Shown in pieces: positions 60,437-64,000 of a stretch of 64,000 nucleotides of DNA. Location: contig CAZEQC010000007.1 in NCBI GenBank assembly GCA_964514285.1, positions 1 to 64,000 of the forward strand. The letters are read 5' to 3'. How positions within the stretch are numbered: position 1 is the first letter of the stretch; each line of letters begins with the position of its first letter. The notes beneath the pieces are model-generated. The model was not told the origin of the DNA. It worked only from the letters and a program-made list of their open reading frames with translations, and searched no databases. The position numbers and the translations under genes were made by a program. This DNA comes from SKLM01 sp964514285 (GTDB taxonomy: Bacteria; Chloroflexota; Anaerolineae; B4-G1).

Positions 60437-61411
60437 ATGCCAAATGCACTCATCACAGGGGTGACGGGTCAAGACGGCTCTTACCTGGCCGAGTTCTTGT
60501 TGGAGAAAGGGTATGACGTCATTGGCATGGTGCGCCGCACCAGTACCCTCAACTTCTCCCGCATCCAGCACATCCAGGACAAGATCACGCTGGTCTCTGG
60601 AGATCTCTTGGATCAGGTGTCGTTGATCAGGATCCTTCAAGAAAACCGTCCCGACGAAGTGTACAATTTGGCAGCCCAGTCCTTCGTGCCGACGTCGTGG
60701 AAGCAACCTGTCTTCACCGGCGACGTCACGGCCCTGGGGGTGACCCGCATGCTGGAGGCCATCCGCACCGTCGACGATAGCATCCGCTTCTACCAGGCCA
60801 GCTCCTCCGAGATGTTCGGCAAGGTGCGCGAGGTACCTCAGAACGAGAATACCCCGTTCTATCCGCGCAGCCCCTACGGCGTGGCCAAAGTCTATGGTCA
60901 CTGGATCACGATCAACTTCCGCGAGTCTTACGATCTACACGCCACATCGGGCATTCTCTTTAATCACACCAGCCCTCGGCGTGGGCTGGAGTTCGTGCTG
61001 CGCAAGATCACGTACGGCGTGGCAAAGATCGTCCTGGGCCTGGACGACGAGCTGGCCCTGGGCAACCTGGACGCGAAGCGAGACATCGGTTTTGCGGGTG
61101 ACTACGTGCGCGCTATGTGGCTCATGCTCCAACAGCCAGAGCCGGACAACTACGTCGTCGCCACGGAGGAGACACACTCGATTCGAGATATGTGTGAGGC
61201 TGCCTTTGGCTACAAGGACCTGGACTGGCAGGATTACGTCGTCCAGGATCCAAGGTTTATGCGACCAGCAGAGGTCGACATTCTCATTGGGAATGCCGAG
61301 AAAGCCAGACAGAAGCTCGGATGGGAGCCGTCTGTCTCCTTCGAGGAGATGGTAGAGATGATGGTAGAGAGCGACATCAAGCTGCTCAAACAAGAAAACG
61401 GCCTGGCTTAG
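60437..61411 (+). CDS. gmd: GDP-mannose 4,6-dehydratase
   Basis: 324 residues with TGVTGQDGSYLAEFLL, DEVYNLAAQSFVPTSW, ASSSEMFG and SPYGVAKVYGHW (catalytic Tyr and Lys), and FNHTSPRRG, all hallmark GMD sequences. It turns GDP-mannose into GDP-4-keto-6-deoxymannose. Start: ATG with AAAGGAG upstream. Second gene of the GDP-rhamnose operon. Confidence 0.95.
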   Translation: MPNALITGVTGQDGSYLAEFLLEKGYDVIGMVRRTSTLNFSRIQHIQDKITLVSGDLLDQVSLIRILQENRPDEVYNLAAQSFVPTSWKQPVFTGDVTALGVTRMLEAIRTVDDSIRFYQASSSEMFGKVREVPQNENTPFYPRSPYGVAKVYGHWITINFRESYDLHATSGILFNHTSPRRGLEFVLRKITYGVAKIVLGLDDELALGNLDAKRDIGFAGDYVRAMWLMLQQPEPDNYVVATEETHSIRDMCEAAFGYKDLDWQDYVVQDPRFMRPAEVDILIGNAEKARQKLGWEPSVSFEEMVEMMVESDIKLLKQENGLA

Positions 61412-61444
61412 AGCACGGAGCAGAGTAGCCGAGGAGGCTTTGCG

Positions 61445-62869
61445 ATGACAACGGACATTCACTTTGGCACGGACGGCTGGCGAGCACGCATCGCGGGGGA
61501 TTACACCTTCGACAACGTGCGTCGCGCCGCTCAAGGCTTCGCGAACTACCTGGCAGATCAAGGCTTCGAACAGAGCCAGGTCGTCGTCGGCTACGATAAG
61601 CGCTTTGCAGCCGAACACTTCGGGGCCTCAGCAGCCGAGGTGATGGCGGCCAATGGATTCCACGTCTGGCTGACCAACACCGCTACACCGACCCCTGTGA
61701 TCTCCTACGCCATCGTGGAGCGAGGTGCCTCGGGAGGCATCAACATCACCGCCAGCCACAACCCTCCGTGGGATTGCGGCTTCAAGGTGCGCGACAGGAA
61801 CGGCGCCGCCGTAGCCCCCGATGGCCTGCGTGCCATCGAGGAAGCCATTCCACCGCTGGAGGATGTCCAACGTATGGCTCTTGAGGAGGCGGTGGAGCGA
61901 GGCCTCGTCGAGATCTGGGACGCTGCGCCAGTCTACATCGAGCACATCAGCAAGCTGGTGGATATCGAACGCATCAAGGAGGCCGATCTGCGCATCCTGG
62001 TCGAGCCCATGTGGGGCAATGGCATGGGCTGGTTCCCGCGTATCCTTAGCGGCGGGCCGACGACGGTGTCCGAGATCCACAACCGGCGGAATCCTCTCTA
62101 TCCCGGTATGGAGCGTCCTGAGCCCATCCCTCCCAACGTGGACCCAGCGCTGGAGAAGACAGTCGATCTGGGGGCCGACGTCTGCCTGATTATGGATGGC
62201 GACGCCGACCGGATGGGCATTGGGGACGAGAACGGCGTCTTCATCAACCAACTCCAGGTCTATGGCTTGCTCGCTTACTACCTGCTTGAGGTGCGAGGGC
62301 ACCGGAAGCCCATCGTGAAGACCGTCTCCACCACCTCTATGCTGGAGAAGCTGGGGGAGATGTACGACGTGCCGGTCTACCGCACCGGCGTCGGGTTTAA
62401 GTACGTGGGGCCGAAGATGATAGAGACCGACGCGATGATCGGGGGGGAGGAGAGCGGAGGTTACGCCTTTGGCGAGAGCATCCCCGAACGAGACGGCATC
62501 CTGGGGAACCTCTACTTCCTGGATCTCATGGTGCAAACCGGGAAATCACCGTCTCAGCTCATTGACCACCTGTACAAAAAGTTGGGGACCTCCTATTATT
62601 ACGACCGCGTGGATACCCGGTTCCCCGACGAAAAGCGCCCCGAAGCCAAAGCTCGACTCGACGCAGCTGAGCCTCAGACGCTTGCTGGCCTTGAGGTCAC
62701 GGACATCGTCACCCTCGACGGCTACAAGTATGAGCTCGAGGATGGTGGGTGGCTCTTGGTCCGCTTCTCCGGCACTGAGCCCGTCATCCGCGTCTATTGT
62801 GAGACGACCGACGAGGACAAGGTGCAGCCACTGTTGGACGAGGGATTGGAGCTGGCCGGCCTGAGGTAG
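61445..62869 (+). CDS. Phosphoglucomutase/phosphomannomutase
   Basis: 474 residues of the alpha-D-phosphohexomutase family. All four signatures are present: the phosphoserine loop TASHNPP, metal-binding DGDADR, sugar-binding GGEESGG and phosphate-binding RFSGTEPVIRVY. It interconverts hexose 6- and 1-phosphates, and in this operon it probably supplies mannose 1-phosphate for GDP-mannose (inference). The GDP-mannose pyrophosphorylase is not in the window. ATG with GGAGG upstream. Confidence 0.92.
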   Translation: MTTDIHFGTDGWRARIAGDYTFDNVRRAAQGFANYLADQGFEQSQVVVGYDKRFAAEHFGASAAEVMAANGFHVWLTNTATPTPVISYAIVERGASGGINITASHNPPWDCGFKVRDRNGAAVAPDGLRAIEEAIPPLEDVQRMALEEAVERGLVEIWDAAPVYIEHISKLVDIERIKEADLRILVEPMWGNGMGWFPRILSGGPTTVSEIHNRRNPLYPGMERPEPIPPNVDPALEKTVDLGADVCLIMDGDADRMGIGDENGVFINQLQVYGLLAYYLLEVRGHRKPIVKTVSTTSMLEKLGEMYDVPVYRTGVGFKYVGPKMIETDAMIGGEESGGYAFGESIPERDGILGNLYFLDLMVQTGKSPSQLIDHLYKKLGTSYYYDRVDTRFPDEKRPEAKARLDAAEPQTLAGLEVTDIVTLDGYKYELEDGGWLLVRFSGTEPVIRVYCETTDEDKVQPLLDEGLELAGLR

Positions 62870-62891
62870 CCGGGCTGGAGAAGCATAGCCC

Positions 62892-63665
62892 ATGGATCTC
62901 ATCGATTCACACGCCCACGTGGACTTCCCCCAATTCGATGACGACCGCGACGAGGTCATCAAGCGGGCCCGAGAAGCCGGCTTGGTCGCGCTGGTGAACA
63001 TAGGAACGAACGTGGACACCAGTCGAGCATCTGTGGCGTTGGCCGAACGGCACGACTTCATCTACGCCACCGTCGGCATTCACCCGCACGACGCCGAAGC
63101 TGCCACCGGTCAAGCCCTAGATGCCCTGCTCGCTCTGGCACAGCACGAGAGAGTAGTCGCCATCGGTGAGATTGGTCTCGACTACTATCGAGACTACTCA
63201 CCGCGACCTGCCCAACGGCGAGCGTTGGAGGACCAGCTCACCCTGGCCTCAGCGCTGGATCTCCCCGTGGTCATTCATAGCCGCGACGCCCACGAGGACG
63301 TCCTGGATACGCTAGGGGACTGGTCAGGAACCGGGGTGCTCCACACCTATGCGGCGGGGATGAAGCGGCTGGATCAGGTGATCGACATGGGCTTCTTCGT
63401 CGGCCTCTCGGGACCGGTGACCTATGCCAATGCGGAGCAGCTGCGAAGCGTAGCAAGGGCCGTTCCTTTGGATCGTCTGTTGATCGAGACCGATTGTCCT
63501 TATCTGACACCCGAGCCTCATCGCGGTAAGCGAAACGAACCAGCCTACGTCAGATTCGTCGCCGAAGCGGTGGCCCAGGCTCGGGGGAATTCAACACAGC
63601 AGGTTGCAGATGCAACGGCGGAGAACGCCCGCCGTCTGTTTGGTCTTCCAAGCTCGTCAGCTTGA
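62892..63665 (+). CDS. TatD-family metal-dependent hydrolase
   Basis: 257 residues, the normal length. Metal ligands lie in DSHAHVD, GEIGLDYY (Glu), IHSRDA, LHTYAAG (HCFSG in most members) and IETDCPYLTP (Asp). TatD-type enzymes are 3'-5' exonucleases or D-aminoacyl-tRNA deacylase-like hydrolases. It starts 22 bases after the mutase gene and is followed by an isoprenoid synthase gene. Confidence 0.92.
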   Translation: MDLIDSHAHVDFPQFDDDRDEVIKRAREAGLVALVNIGTNVDTSRASVALAERHDFIYATVGIHPHDAEAATGQALDALLALAQHERVVAIGEIGLDYYRDYSPRPAQRRALEDQLTLASALDLPVVIHSRDAHEDVLDTLGDWSGTGVLHTYAAGMKRLDQVIDMGFFVGLSGPVTYANAEQLRSVARAVPLDRLLIETDCPYLTPEPHRGKRNEPAYVRFVAEAVAQARGNSTQQVADATAENARRLFGLPSSSA

Positions 63666-63710
63666 TGAAGCACATGCAATCAGGCCTGTCGGAGAGATCG
63701 AGGCATACCT

Positions 63711-64000
63711 TTGACTGACCTGTCCTTCCTTAATCCAATTGAAGACGACTTGAGGAGGGTGGAGACACTACTCGGAGAGCATCCCCCTGAAGAGCACGAG
63801 GCGATTGGTCTGGCCCTAGACCATCTGATTGAGGGCGGCGGCAAGAGGCTTCGGCCCACGCTGGTGTTGCTGTCGGCTCACCTCTGCGATGCGTCGATCG
63901 ATCAAGCTGTCCTCGCAGCCGCGGCCGCTGAGATGCTCCACACCGCCACGCTCGTCCATGACGATCTGATCGATGGCTCGCTGATCCGTCGGGGGGTGGA
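63711..64000 (+). CDS. Polyprenyl synthetase, 5' part (runs off window)
   Basis: The first 96 codons are visible. GGGKRLRPTLVLL is the conserved substrate-binding block, and LHTATLVHDDLIDGS contains the first aspartate-rich motif (DDLID) of trans-prenyl diphosphate synthases. Such enzymes build long-chain isoprenoid diphosphates for quinones or undecaprenyl carriers. TTG start with CGAGG seven bases upstream; no ATG lies between it and the conserved block. It is 45 bases after tatD. Confidence 0.85.
   Translation, partial: MTDLSFLNPIEDDLRRVETLLGEHPPEEHEAIGLALDHLIEGGGKRLRPTLVLLSAHLCDASIDQAVLAAAAAEMLHTATLVHDDLIDGSLIRRGV

Overview
The window is GC-rich, gene-dense bacterial DNA, most likely from the phylum Chloroflexota (Anaerolineae-like). 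This placement is an inference. It rests on the lipoprotein at the left edge with VEVTK/VVTE repeats after its lipidation cysteine, on Pro-Thr linkers in several exported proteins, on good sigma70-type promoters, and on the overall gene repertoire. No rRNA, CRISPR array, prophage or intact insertion sequence was seen. Two tRNA genes are present (Gly-GCC and Phe-GAA).

Layout. 1-6.8 kb: a cut-off solute-binding lipoprotein, a dipeptidase-trmD pair, an FHA membrane protein, an SsnA-like amidohydrolase, a CBS-ACT protein and a free-methionine-sulfoxide reductase. 6.8-15.4 kb (minus): cell-surface genes, namely a large glycosidase-like/O-antigen-ligase fusion, a YjjX-type NTPase, a GT39 glycosyltransferase, a cyclase-fold protein, a prepilin peptidase and a TPR protein. 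15.7-22.8 kb: rfbB, a TtcA-like thiolase, an amidase, tRNA-Gly, a GT2, a CapA-like lipoprotein and an L,D-transpeptidase. 22.8-28.2 kb: a DNA-repair locus with a YprB/MrfB-like exonuclease, Ogt, a HAD phosphatase, and a divergent YprA/MrfA-like helicase that carries an HNH insertion. The HAD and helicase genes share a perfect 45-bp palindrome holding two mirror-image, interleaved promoters, and both genes look almost leaderless. 28.5-32 kb: an ornithine cyclodeaminase / MttB-like / proline racemase operon, probably for a proline-type betaine or hydroxyproline. 32.3-40.4 kb: a metal island with an Rrf2 regulator, CopA, a YHS protein, a degenerate GDPD, a second P1B ATPase with a CAC motif in place of CPC, a methyltransferase and a half-size permease. 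The Rrf2 and second-ATPase promoters share an operator-like sequence. 40.5-50 kb: tRNA-Phe, a CinA-like protein, malQ and a central-carbon block (glcF, glcD, PEP carboxykinase, malic enzyme, a thioredoxin-reductase-like flavoprotein without its CxxC). 50.3-53.3 kb (minus): tsaE-tsaB-rimI-udg and a small membrane protein. 53.6-59.2 kb: three consecutive cytoplasmic histidine kinases. 59.4-64 kb: GDP-D-rhamnose synthesis genes (rmd, gmd, a phosphohexomutase), tatD and the start of a polyprenyl synthase.

Two themes recur: surface carbohydrate and peptidoglycan work, and compact divergent promoters whose elements abut, overlap or interleave. The strongest candidates for something new are the palindromic dual promoter with its repair genes, the HNH-bearing MrfA-like helicase, the Rrf2/metal ATPase island, and the glycosidase-ligase fusion that has lost its nucleophile.
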